Shown here in pieces: positions 1 through 7,185 of a stretch of 16,261 bases of DNA (position 1 is the stretch's first letter; every line of letters begins with the position of its first letter). This DNA is from an uncultured Bacillus sp. (GTDB lineage: Bacteria > Bacillota > Bacilli > Bacillales > DSM-1321). Made by a program: the position numbers and the translations under genes. The stretch lies in assembly GCA_934215995.1 (NCBI GenBank), contig CAKQBC010000018.1, positions 1 to 16,261 of the forward strand, in the 5' to 3' direction. A model generated the notes under the pieces. That model saw only the letters and a list, made by a program, of their open reading frames with translations. It did not search any database and was not told where the DNA came from.

Positions 1-1
1 T

Positions 2-319
2 GCTTCGGTTGCGCATGAAGCAAAGGTTTCCGTTCGCTGGTACAGGGAAATGATCGCTGCGATGAAGGAAGCTTTTGAAAATATACCGGAACTGTCGGAT
101 GTACCGGTCCTCGTTATGCAGGCCGGTGAAGATAAAGTGGTAGACAAGCAGGCAGTCAGGGAATGGTTCAACTATATATTCAATAGCGAGAAGTCCTATA
201 TGGAATGGAAGGGCTTGTATCATGAACTGTTCAGCGAGCCTGAAAAAGATAATGTCTTTTATTATGCAAAGGGCTTCGTTGAAAATAGGCTCCGCAATCT
301 GGGATATGTAGTGCATTAA
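2..319 (+). CDS. ytpA: YtpA-type alpha/beta hydrolase (lysophospholipase family), C-terminal part
   Basis: The reading frame is open from base 2 to the TAA at 317-319, so only the last 105 codons are present and the start lies outside the window. The fragment has the end of an alpha/beta-hydrolase fold. A strand reading VPVLVMQAGEDKVVD carries the likely acid residue of the catalytic triad, and GLYHELFSEPE carries the likely catalytic histidine. The nucleophile serine would be upstream. In B. subtilis the YtpA protein is a phospholipase linked to making the lysophospholipid antibiotic bacilysocin, and ytpA and ytpB form an operon. The same arrangement is seen here: ytpB begins 17 bases after this stop. 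The family call is firm; the exact substrate is inferred from the family and the neighbour. Confidence 0.85.
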   Translation, partial: ASVAHEAKVSVRWYREMIAAMKEAFENIPELSDVPVLVMQAGEDKVVDKQAVREWFNYIFNSEKSYMEWKGLYHELFSEPEKDNVFYYAKGFVENRLRNLGYVVH

Positions 320-336
320 AAGGGGGAGAACATAGG

Positions 337-1431
337 GTGGGAATACCGTATACACCGATCAGTCTCATGAACAGAGTGTATAAAGATATTTTTCCGGAAG
401 TCCAACAAGAACTGCAGCATTGGAAAAATGAAGCGAAAAAGATTCCTGATGCCGAGCTCAGGAAACAGGCTATAGACAGTATTGAGGGAAAAGATTTTCA
501 TTGTGAAGGCGGATCAATTCTAGCGCTCTTGTCAGAAGGCAGGAGAGAAAAAGCCATTTCTTTCATTGTAGCTTACCAGACAATCAGCGATTATCTGGAC
601 AACCTGTGCGATCGCAGCACTTCATTGGATGAAAAGGATTTTGCAGCGCTTCACGAGTCGATGCAGCATGCATTGAGCAGAAGTTCAGAACCTGTGAACT
701 ACTACCGTTTCCGCTCCGAGCAGGATGACGGGGGATATTTGCAAAGCCTTGTGGACAGGTGCCAGCACTTTTTCCGGGAGCTGGACCACTATCCGGAGAT
801 TGAAGGGTATCTCAAGAAACTATGTTCCTACTACTCAGATCTGCAGGTACATAAGCATGTTGAAAAAAAAGAACGCGTAAGCCGGCTTAAAAACTGGTTT
901 CGCCAGCATGAAGCAGAACTGCCGCCGATGTCCTGGTATGAATTCTCTGCATGTTCAGGTTCAACGCTCGGCATCTTTTGCCTGATATCATATGCTCTGC
1001 GCGATGATTTTAAAGCAGAACATGCTGAACAAATTTGGAAGGGGTATTTTCCTTACATACAAGGCTTGCATATCCTTCTTGATTATTTCATTGACCAAGA
1101 AGAGGACGTAGAAGGCGGTGACCTGAATTTTTGCTTTTATTATGAAAATGACAAGGAGTTATTCTCGCGGATTTCCCACTTTGTCCATGAAGCAGAACGC
1201 TACCTGAATCATCTTCCCCATACGAAGTTCCATAAGTTGATTCACCGGGGGCTCCTGGGGCTCTATTTGTCCGATGATAAAATAGATGATAACCGGGAGA
1301 CAAAACAGCTTGCCAAGCAGATGGTGAAGCTGGGAGGTTCGGAGTCCCGATTTTTTTACCTGAATGCCAAGTTATACAGGTTCATAAAAAAACTTATGCC
1401 GAAACGATATGCTTTATCGACGGCTGAATAA
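337..1431 (+). CDS. ytpB: Tetraprenyl-beta-curcumene synthase family protein (DUF2600, YtpB)
   Basis: This 364-aa protein matches the YtpB/DUF2600 family, which cyclises C35 heptaprenyl diphosphate to tetraprenyl-beta-curcumene, the precursor of sesquarterpenes (baciterpenols) found in Bacillus spores and cells. It has no textbook DDxxD motif. Instead two acidic patches on predicted helices are visible: DYLDNLCDR at residues 85-93 and DYFIDQEED at residues 249-257, which probably bind Mg-diphosphate. The length is close to the B. subtilis protein (about 367 aa). The start is GTG at 337, chosen because AGGGGGAG at 320-327 sits 9 bases upstream. It follows ytpA by 17 bases and is probably co-transcribed with it. 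A hairpin at 1445-1465, a dispersed repeat and a strong terminator (1621-1650) follow. Confidence 0.9.
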   Translation: MGIPYTPISLMNRVYKDIFPEVQQELQHWKNEAKKIPDAELRKQAIDSIEGKDFHCEGGSILALLSEGRREKAISFIVAYQTISDYLDNLCDRSTSLDEKDFAALHESMQHALSRSSEPVNYYRFRSEQDDGGYLQSLVDRCQHFFRELDHYPEIEGYLKKLCSYYSDLQVHKHVEKKERVSRLKNWFRQHEAELPPMSWYEFSACSGSTLGIFCLISYALRDDFKAEHAEQIWKGYFPYIQGLHILLDYFIDQEEDVEGGDLNFCFYYENDKELFSRISHFVHEAERYLNHLPHTKFHKLIHRGLLGLYLSDDKIDDNRETKQLAKQMVKLGGSESRFFYLNAKLYRFIKKLMPKRYALSTAE

Positions 1432-1444
1432 GGATAATGAAAAA

Positions 1445-1465
1445 GCCATCCTCTTAGGGGAGGCT
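1445..1465 (+). other. Gene-end hairpin after ytpB, without a T-run
   Basis: AGCC-A-TCCTC pairs with GGGGAGGCT around a TTA loop, giving nine pairs with one bulged A. No T-run follows. Instead CAGA, the first bases of the dispersed repeat, begins at 1466. It may be a former terminator whose T-tract was displaced, or only an RNA 3' stabiliser. Confidence 0.45.
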
Positions 1466-1580
1466 CAGACTATTGCCAAACGCCCGCATCAGCCTATCCG
1501 GCCCGACAGCCCATGGGGCAGACGGGGTGTTTATCACGCTAGCGGTCCTGGCGTACCTCCTGGCAAACGTGTTGAAGTGC
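1466..1580 (+). repeat. Dispersed intergenic repeat, copy A
   Basis: This segment between ytpB and the convergent symporter gene resembles 11005-11140 in the same orientation. The left ends match at about 20 of 25 bases (1466-1490 against 11005-11029). The core at 1525-1546 matches 11070-11091 at about 18 of 22 bases, including an exact TGTTTATCACG. The right ends share a CAAACGT block (1564-1570 against 11118-11124) with weaker similarity around it. The middle differs in length. No credible protein is encoded. It looks like a copy of a short non-autonomous or structured-RNA intergenic element; its function is unknown. Confidence 0.6.
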
Positions 1581-1619
1581 AAGGATAAAGAAACTGGCAA
1601 ATTTATTGTTTTCAATAGT

Positions 1620-1650
1620 GAAGCCCCCTTTGCCGGAAAGGGGGCTTATT
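1620..1650. terminator. Bidirectional terminator between ytpB and the symporter gene
   Basis: AAGCCCCCTTT (1621-1631) pairs perfectly over 11 bp with AAAGGGGGCTT (1637-1647) around the loop GCCGG. A short T-rich stretch follows on the plus strand. It lies between convergent genes and could stop transcription from both sides. Confidence 0.8.
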
Positions 1651-1673
1651 TATATGCAACTGCAAATTGCCGA

Positions 1674-3242
1674 TTATATGGTTTCTGCTTCTTTGGAATG
1701 AACCTTCTTCATGAATTCGTTGACATCGGCAGGAACCTTTCTGTCCAATTTTGATACGATATAAACAGACAGGAAACCTACAGGTACTGTGATGATGCCC
1801 GGTATATTAAATTGCAGGAATTCAGGGAGAGTGCCCGGAAGGAAAATCATATACATGGAGACTGCTAACCCGATTACAAGTCCTGCAATCGCCCCCTTCT
1901 CTGTCATACCCCTCCACCAGATACCGAGGATGAAGATCGGGGTAAAGGTACTGGCGGCCACTGTAAATGCGAGGGCAACCAAATGACCGATTGAAGCTTC
2001 TTTGACTAGAAGGCCCAATGCCCCATAGAGAACGCCAAGGATGACAACCGCTACTTTACCGGCTATAACCCGCTCTTTTTGGCTGATGTTCTTTCGCAGG
2101 AAGGTTGCGTAGATGTCATGAGCCAAAGCGCCTGAACTTGCAATGAAGAGTCCTGACAGATTGGAGAAGATCGCAGCGAATGCACCTGCAATGACCAGTC
2201 CCAATAGCCAATCTCCTCCAAGTGCCTGAGCGGTTGAAGGGATCACCATATTGTTGCCGCCCGCAATTAAATCTTTCATTACCTGTGCACTGACTTCCCC
2301 CTCAATGAAGAGCGCTCTGCCGACAACCCCGAGATAAACAGCAAAAAGGAAGAATACACTTGCAATCGCTATTGCCATGAGAGCTGATTTTCGGGCTGCT
2401 TTGGCACTTGGATTTGTGTAAAAACGCAGCAGGATATGGGGCAGTCCGATCGTTCCGAGCGCCAGGCCGATTGTCATGCTGATTGTCTGCCAAAACGTAG
2501 GGAAATAAAAGCCTGTTCCTGTCCAAGCTTCCCCATCGAAAGGAATGTCTTTTCCGTCCAATGCGTAAGGGGCAGTTTCAGGGATGCCACCAGTAAAGGA
2601 GTTTATGGCAGCCAGAATTTTATCATAATGGAGGCCGCTGTATATGGCTACGGCGACCATCAGTATAAAAGCGCCAAGGCGAATCCAAAGCTCTAATGCC
2701 TGATTGATTGTTGTCCCTTTCATTCCGCCGATGCCAACATAGAAAATCATGACTACGCATGTGAATATGATTCCAAACTCATAAGAAGTCCCGAAAAACA
2801 TACTGAGGATTTGGGCTGCTCCCAGCAACTGAGGCGCTGCGTAAAATCCTGATATAGCTAAAACAACAGCCACGGCCGCCAAGCGCGCTCTTTTGCTGTG
2901 AAAACGATAGGCAAGAAAATCGGCTACCGTAAATGCGCCAAAACGCCGGAGCGGTCCTGCTACGAAAATGGCCAGTAAAGTAAGCCCAATTGAAAAACAG
3001 AATGCATAGTAAGCGCCATCATAACCTAATTGGAAGGTGAGGCCTGCTATTCCAAGGAAAGTAGCTGCACTGAGGTAATCGCCTCCAATAGCTGACCCAT
3101 TCGTAAACCATCCGAAACTGCGCCCTCCAACAAAATAATCAGAAGCGGTCGCATTCCGTTTTGTCAGATAGGTAATGTAGACAATGGTTGCCATCAAAAG
3201 GATTGTCAGCAACATTTTTGGCTCAAGCAACACTTCGATCAT
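1674..3242 (-). CDS. actP: Sodium:solute symporter, ActP/YwcA-type (acetate or short organic acid uptake)
   Basis: This 522-aa integral membrane protein belongs to the sodium:solute symporter family. The N-terminus has the family pattern DYFVGGRSFGWFTNGSAIGG followed by DYLSAATFLG. Further along are the ActP-typical stretch GLPHILLRFYTNP and a run of about 13 hydrophobic segments. A longer extracytoplasmic loop near residues 225-245 (SFTGGIPETAPYALDGKD) is also typical of the ActP branch. The role is Na+- or H+-coupled import of acetate or a related monocarboxylate. The ATG at 3242 overlaps the TGA of the upstream DUF485 gene (ATGA), with GGGAGG 8 bases upstream, so the two are translationally coupled. 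The divergent AraC-type gene is the likely regulator. The substrate is inferred; other small carboxylates are possible. Confidence 0.85.
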   Translation of the reverse strand: MIEVLLEPKMLLTILLMATIVYITYLTKRNATASDYFVGGRSFGWFTNGSAIGGDYLSAATFLGIAGLTFQLGYDGAYYAFCFSIGLTLLAIFVAGPLRRFGAFTVADFLAYRFHSKRARLAAVAVVLAISGFYAAPQLLGAAQILSMFFGTSYEFGIIFTCVVMIFYVGIGGMKGTTINQALELWIRLGAFILMVAVAIYSGLHYDKILAAINSFTGGIPETAPYALDGKDIPFDGEAWTGTGFYFPTFWQTISMTIGLALGTIGLPHILLRFYTNPSAKAARKSALMAIAIASVFFLFAVYLGVVGRALFIEGEVSAQVMKDLIAGGNNMVIPSTAQALGGDWLLGLVIAGAFAAIFSNLSGLFIASSGALAHDIYATFLRKNISQKERVIAGKVAVVILGVLYGALGLLVKEASIGHLVALAFTVAASTFTPIFILGIWWRGMTEKGAIAGLVIGLAVSMYMIFLPGTLPEFLQFNIPGIITVPVGFLSVYIVSKLDRKVPADVNEFMKKVHSKEAETI

Positions 3243-3598
3243 CCCATTTTCCTCCCGCCTGCAGCTTCTTTTTCGTGTACAGCGTATTTATGCAATCTTC
3301 TTTCATACAAACTTGTATGGATGTAAGCAATAATAAATGCCATAGCCATTGCCACAATGCTTGTGATAAACCAGGTGACGGTCATTCCTCCCCAAAATTT
3401 TGAGAAAGCAAAACTTGGGGCATACCAGTTGATTACCGGAATAGAGAAAATAAAAAGAAAATAAAATAACGTTAATTTTGATCCAGTCCTGAATTCGCCT
3501 CTCATGATTTCAGCAGTTGAAGAATCCAACGGCGGCAAGTCCTTGACATCTATTGTGCCAGCTTCCACATACTCATAATCCTTATAATCGGCACCCAA
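3239..3598 (-). CDS. DUF485 small membrane protein (YwcB/YjcH-type), partner of the symporter
   Basis: This 119-aa protein has two clear membrane segments, one beginning LTLFYFLFIFSIPVINWY and one beginning GGMTVTWFITSIVAMAMAF, the DUF485 pattern. DUF485 genes regularly sit directly upstream of ActP-type symporters (yjcH-actP in E. coli, ywcB-ywcA in Bacillus), as here with a 4-bp overlap. Its exact role, assembly partner or modulator of the transporter, is not known. The start is taken as TTG at 3598 because AAAGGAG lies 11 bases upstream; the nearby upstream ATG is out of frame. The N-terminal 40 residues are soluble and acidic. The promoter must lie in the 169-bp divergent region with the AraC gene. 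Confidence 0.8.
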   Translation of the reverse strand: MGADYKDYEYVEAGTIDVKDLPPLDSSTAEIMRGEFRTGSKLTLFYFLFIFSIPVINWYAPSFAFSKFWGGMTVTWFITSIVAMAMAFIIAYIHTSLYERRLHKYAVHEKEAAGGRKMG

Positions 3599-3690
3599 TC
3601 CAGCCTCATCTCCTTTATGATTTGTGCCACACCGCTTGGTATGGTTTATTATTTTTTAATTGTAAATGACATGAGGAAGACACACCTTAC

Positions 3691-3719
3691 AAATTATTGT
3701 CAGAAAAGTACAATAATTT
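3691..3719. promoter_or_regulatory. Perfect 10-bp inverted repeat, candidate operator
   Basis: AAATTATTGT (3691-3700) and ACAATAATTT (3710-3719) are exact reverse complements around a 9-base spacer. The site is in the AT-rich region between the divergent symporter operon and the AraC-type gene, about 50-100 bases from both starts, where a shared operator would be expected. No T-run or GC-rich stem suggests a terminator. AraC proteins more often use direct repeats, so another dimeric regulator could bind here instead. Confidence 0.5.
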
Positions 3720-3767
3720 AATGTCTTACTGGTTTTTTTAAGGTAGTATAAAAGCATATACAAACAA

Positions 3768-5021
3768 ATGGGGGTAACTAAAGAATCAATGAGGATGCTC
3801 CATATTCATATTCATGTGTCTAATCCAGTTGAAAGAAGGAAAATAGAGTCGTGGCTTGGGGAAATCATCCCGAAACAGTCCTTTACATCCGGAGAATTGA
3901 AAGCGGATACATCCATCTGCTTTTGGGAGATAGACAAGCTGTTTGATTGGGTCATCGTAAGAAGAATCCAAAAGAGACATAGTAAAATGTTGATTTTCCC
4001 TGTCATTGCTCCTTCACTCGCCTATTCATCGGGAATGGCTATAGATTTGAAATTCCCGTCTTTACTGATCATGCCTCTCCAACGAAGTCCGTTTATAAGA
4101 ATAGGCAGAAGGATCAGGGATTGCTACCTGAAAAAGCAATACTCTCTTTTGAACTATCGAATGCTGTATGGCCATCTTTCCGGGCAGGATTATACAGCAT
4201 ACCATGATGCATTTTATCGGCGTCTGCTCAAGGGGGAGATATCGTCTGAAGAAGAATTGTTCGAAGCCCGTTCTTTTCTCCAGGAAGAGGAAATGCCGAA
4301 CACAGTGATTTTCATACAGGGTTTCAGTTTTCATCAAGAGAATGGGGAAACAGTCATTTCAGATCCGGGCTATATTATTAAGAAAGTCTTCAGGGAAAAG
4401 TTATTAACCGTTACAAGAAATATTTATTTCTTGTCCTTTACCAATCACTTGTTGATAACGATTAAAGTCCCCGATAAATATCGCTGTCTAAAAAAATGGG
4501 AGGAAGGAAACACATTACTGCATGAAGGGGTCGGTTGTTTGTTCCGTGATTACCGGATACAGGTATACATCGGAGTGGGGGATGTACATTATGAACCACT
4601 GGAACTGCACCAGTCATACAGGGAAGCAAGAAAATCGAGAAGGATGCCCACAAGCGGATATTTGCAGGTGAGGTATTATGTTGATTTGCCCAAAAATCAA
4701 TATATAAAAAAGATTATCGACTACATAGAAGAGCATAGTCATGAGCAAATCAATGCAAAAACTGCGGCAATGCAAATTAATTTCAGCCCGGCTTACTTCA
4801 GCAGACTATTCAATAAGGAAACAGGAAAAAGTTTTGTAGAGTATGTTGTGTTCATCCGTATTCGAAAGTCTTTGGTCTATTTAAGAAGAACAGAGTACAC
4901 GATTGAAGAAATAGCGGATTTAGTCGGATTCAACACTCCGAATTATTTTAGCAGTACATTCAGGAAATATGTCGGATTGACTCCGAGTGAATACCGGGCA
5001 ACAAAGGAAATCACTTTTTGA
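3768..5021 (+). CDS. AraC-family regulator with degenerate receiver-like N-terminus
   Basis: At most 417 aa (numbering from 3768). Residues about 310-413 form a typical AraC double helix-turn-helix, with NFSPAYFSRLFNKETGKSF and then TIEEIADLVGFNTPNYFSST and PSEYR. Residues about 265-290 (VYIGVGDVHYEPLELHQSYR) resemble the GGDEF-like middle domain of YesN/CdaR regulators. The N-terminus (LHIHIHVSNPVERRKIESWL, then FWEIDK at 52-57, then LLIMPLQRSPF near 100) follows the order of a response-regulator receiver. However, the usual phospho-acceptor Asp position is unclear and the conserved Lys-Pro is Met-Pro. The start is uncertain: ATG at 3768 has no Shine-Dalgarno site, and ATG 3789 or 3795 is more likely, since GGGGGT at 3770-3775 would lie 13 or more bases upstream. 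It probably controls the divergent symporter operon. Confidence 0.85.
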   Translation: MGVTKESMRMLHIHIHVSNPVERRKIESWLGEIIPKQSFTSGELKADTSICFWEIDKLFDWVIVRRIQKRHSKMLIFPVIAPSLAYSSGMAIDLKFPSLLIMPLQRSPFIRIGRRIRDCYLKKQYSLLNYRMLYGHLSGQDYTAYHDAFYRRLLKGEISSEEELFEARSFLQEEEMPNTVIFIQGFSFHQENGETVISDPGYIIKKVFREKLLTVTRNIYFLSFTNHLLITIKVPDKYRCLKKWEEGNTLLHEGVGCLFRDYRIQVYIGVGDVHYEPLELHQSYREARKSRRMPTSGYLQVRYYVDLPKNQYIKKIIDYIEEHSHEQINAKTAAMQINFSPAYFSRLFNKETGKSFVEYVVFIRIRKSLVYLRRTEYTIEEIADLVGFNTPNYFSSTFRKYVGLTPSEYRATKEITF

Positions 5022-5024
5022 AAT

Positions 5025-5057
5025 GCAAAAAAGAGATAAACGGGGTTTATCTCTTTT
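5025..5057. terminator. Bidirectional terminator between the AraC gene and ytqB
   Basis: AAAAGAGATAAAC (5029-5041) pairs over 13 bp with GTTTATCTCTTTT (5045-5057) around GGG. The minus-strand copy is followed by T6. The ytqB stop codon and its last codons lie inside the stem, and the AraC stop is 8 bases away, so one hairpin serves both convergent genes. Confidence 0.85.
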
Positions 5058-5619
5058 CGATGGCAATAATGAACGGCGGGGAGTTCACCTGGTTCAGAAA
5101 GGCATAGTGAAGTACATGGGCCTGATCCTGAGGGATGGTGGAGACGTACTTCATTAGTTCATCTTTCTCGCATTTCCCCTCAGGGTGGCCATGATAAATG
5201 ACAAGTACGATTATCCCTTCAGGCGCCATAATGTCGAGAAGCTGCTGGATAGCGGCAATGGTGGAATCGGCGACAGTCACAATCGTCTTATCCCCGCCTG
5301 GAAGATAACCAAGATTGAATATAGCGGCTGTGACTTTGCCGAGCGCATCTTCCGGGATGTAATCCTTCAGATTGCTATGGCTTGTACGGCAAAGAGTCGC
5401 CAGATGCCCGGTCCCGTTCTCTTTCAAACGGATTCGGGTTGATTCGATTGCCTGTTCTTGAATATCGAAGGCATAGACATGGCCGTTTTCACCGACGAGC
5501 TTTGTCAAAAACAATGTGTCATGTCCATTGCCTGCTGTGGCATCAATTGCAATATCACCTGGCGAAACGGCTTTCTCAAGTAAGATCCGTGCATATGGCA
5601 AAATGCGGTCAAGCTTCAA
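5047..5619 (-). CDS. mnmM: SAM-dependent methyltransferase YtqB/MnmM (tRNA wobble uridine)
   Basis: This is a class I methyltransferase of about 190 aa with the SAM-binding motif DATAGNGHD (residues 26-34), the acidic strand VYAFDIQ and the family signature NLGYLPGG (102-109). The YtqB family was long called a putative rRNA methylase. In Gram-positive bacteria it is now known as MnmM, which methylates 5-aminomethyl-2-thiouridine at the wobble base of certain tRNAs. I prefer the TTG start at 5619 because GGAGG at 5628-5632 sits 8 bases upstream and the protein then begins MKLDRILPYAR, as in homologues. An ATG at 5637 would add six residues and include that Shine-Dalgarno sequence inside the gene. 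It overlaps the end of ytqA by 11 bp, which implies coupled translation, and ends in the shared terminator hairpin. Confidence 0.85.
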   Translation of the reverse strand: MKLDRILPYARILLEKAVSPGDIAIDATAGNGHDTLFLTKLVGENGHVYAFDIQEQAIESTRIRLKENGTGHLATLCRTSHSNLKDYIPEDALGKVTAAIFNLGYLPGGDKTIVTVADSTIAAIQQLLDIMAPEGIIVLVIYHGHPEGKCEKDELMKYVSTIPQDQAHVLHYAFLNQVNSPPFIIAIEKR

Positions 5620-6580
5620 CTTCAAGTCCTCCTGCATGTTTGTAGAATTTCCCCTGCCAGCTGTTGCGTCGCTTCAATTCAGCGTCAATGGCATTAAGGA
5701 CCTCCCATTTGTTAACGCTCCACATCGGCCCGATCATCAAATCGATTGGGCCATCGCCTGTAATGCGGTGGACAATCATTTCAGGAGGGATGATTTCGAG
5801 TTGGTCGCACACAAGGCTGACATAGTCCTTGAAAGATAGGACTTGCAGCATCCCTTTTTCATATTGCTTCACCATTGGTGTGCCTTTTAAGAGATGCAGC
5901 AGATGAATCTTAATGCCCTGCACATCCAATTTGGCAACTTCTTTGGCCGTTTCGAGCATCATTTCCGGCGTTTCCAGAGGCAGCCCGTTTATGATATGGC
6001 TGCATATGCGTATATTGTGCTTGCGCAGTTTGGCCACGCCTTCCACATATGTCGGATAGTCATGGGCCCTGTTGATGATATTTGCCGTTTTTTCATGGAC
6101 TGTTTGCAGGCCAAGTTCCAGCCATAAATATGTCCTTTCGTTCAGCTCGGCCAGATATTCCACTACATCATCCGGCAGGCAGTCCGGGCGTGTGGCGATG
6201 GAAAGTCCGATAACGCCTTCCTGCTTAAGGGCTGTTTCAAACTTCTCTCTCAATACATCGACCGGTGCATGGGTATTGGTATAAGCCTGGAAATAGGCCA
6301 TGTATTTCCCATCGGGCCACTTTTTATGCATGCGGGCTTTTACATCATTGAATTGTTTTTCTATATCGTCGGCCCGATTGCCGGCAAAGTCACCGGAGCC
6401 GGCTGCGCTGCAGAAGGTGCAGCCTCCATGCGCGACTGTGCCGTCACGGTTCGGACAGTCAAAGCCCCCGTCTATCGCGACTTTGAATACTTTATGCCCA
6501 AATGTGTTTCGCAGATGGTAATTCCATGTATGATAACGCTTGTCATCACTTGCATATAGGAACGGGTTTTTCTGATTCAA
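5609..6580 (-). CDS. mnmL: Radical SAM protein YtqA/MnmL (TIGR01212 family)
   Basis: This 323-aa radical SAM enzyme has an unusual cluster motif: Cys42, Cys54 and Cys57 in DCPNRDGTVAHGGCTFC, spaced CX11CX2C instead of the standard CX3CX2C. This is characteristic of the YtqA/TIGR01212 (Elp3-like) family. Further family features are the TNTHAP stretch near residue 102, the glycine-rich GLSIATRPDCLPD and the WLELGLQT strand. B. subtilis YtqA has been renamed MnmL and acts with MnmM (YtqB) in the glycine/ammonium branches of mnm5s2U synthesis in tRNA. The start is TTG at 6580, with a near-perfect AAAGGAGG 8 bases upstream. ytqB follows with an 11-bp overlap, so the two form one operon. Confidence 0.88.
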   Translation of the reverse strand: MNQKNPFLYASDDKRYHTWNYHLRNTFGHKVFKVAIDGGFDCPNRDGTVAHGGCTFCSAAGSGDFAGNRADDIEKQFNDVKARMHKKWPDGKYMAYFQAYTNTHAPVDVLREKFETALKQEGVIGLSIATRPDCLPDDVVEYLAELNERTYLWLELGLQTVHEKTANIINRAHDYPTYVEGVAKLRKHNIRICSHIINGLPLETPEMMLETAKEVAKLDVQGIKIHLLHLLKGTPMVKQYEKGMLQVLSFKDYVSLVCDQLEIIPPEMIVHRITGDGPIDLMIGPMWSVNKWEVLNAIDAELKRRNSWQGKFYKHAGGLEVEA

Positions 6581-6751
6581 GTCAGAAACCTCCTTTAATG
6601 ATTGAAATATAGCATAAAAGACATTGTAACATGAATGGGAGCTCTATAGCCATTATCCATATTCATCAGGGAGTGGGTAATTTTATCAAAATAGATTTCC
6701 TTAATCGGTAATAAACTAAGGCTGAAGTCTTTTTATGGGAGGTCATGACCA

Positions 6752-7015
6752 ATGGCTACAAGACAATCAATCGGCAACTGCCTGGAAAATTGCGCGGAAG
6801 CGCTTGAACTTGCTCGTGAACAGTACGAAGAAGCTTCGAAACAGGAGCATTATAATGAAGAGCATTATACCGAGAGCCAAGCATTGCTGCAGACGGCCTA
6901 TAATGAGCTGGAGCAATTAGCGCACAGCTCCAATGACCAGCAAAGGGAAGCGCTGAATAGGATGAAGATGCAGATCGAGCAAATGCAGCATGATATGATT
7001 GTTTTAAGGCATTAA
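6752..7015 (+). CDS. ytzC: YtzC-type small coiled-coil protein (DUF2524)
   Basis: This 87-aa soluble protein is rich in Glu, Gln and Ala and is predicted to be almost wholly helical, probably a two-helix coiled coil (residues about 5-35 and 38-85). A single cysteine pair motif, CLENC, is near the N-terminus at residues 10-14. The sequence and its place beside divergent ytqA fit the Bacillus YtzC/DUF2524 family, whose function is unknown. The start is well supported: GGGAGGT at 6737-6743 lies 8 bases before the ATG. Its own terminator follows at 7042-7086, so it is probably a single-gene transcript. No convincing sigma-A promoter was seen in the 171-bp divergent gap with ytqA. Confidence 0.75.
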   Translation: MATRQSIGNCLENCAEALELAREQYEEASKQEHYNEEHYTESQALLQTAYNELEQLAHSSNDQQREALNRMKMQIEQMQHDMIVLRH

Positions 7016-7040
7016 CATTTCCGACAATAAACGGCTCAAC

Positions 7041-7086
7041 GAAGCAGGTTTTCCATCATTTAAAAGGAAGCCTGCTTTTTCTTTTT
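7041..7086 (+). terminator. Terminator after ytzC
   Basis: AAGCAGG (7042-7048) pairs with CCTGCTT (7071-7077). The stem continues inward through TTCC/GGAA with one bulge, and the stretch TTTTTCTTTTT follows. Confidence 0.8.
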
Positions 7087-7135
7087 GCTTTGAATCCGAA
7101 ATGATTGATTAATGTGTAAATTAAAGTAGGAAATT

Positions 7136-7144
7136 TGGTACAAT
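7136..7144 (+). promoter_or_regulatory. Candidate extended -10 promoter for the AIM24-family gene
   Basis: TGG-TACAAT has the extended TGn and a one-mismatch -10 box, 41 bases before the ATG at 7186. There is no good -35 box at the expected distance, so it is only a candidate. Confidence 0.4.
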
Positions 7145-7185
7145 TTACGTATAGAATGATTTGATGCGAAAGGGAGAGTGAACGT

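Noticed and set aside
1473-1754. 93-codon plus-strand frame beginning inside repeat copy A and running into the symporter gene
   Set aside because: No ribosome binding site; it crosses a strong terminator and lies antisense to actP at its end.
3600-3660. Sigma-54-type -24/-12 promoter (TGGCAC) on the minus strand before the DUF485 gene
   Set aside because: TGGCAC is present, but no TTGC element follows at the required spacing.
3655-3680. Catabolite-repression (cre)-like TGTAAATGACATGA upstream of the symporter operon
   Set aside because: At least three mismatches at key positions of the cre consensus, including loss of the central CG.
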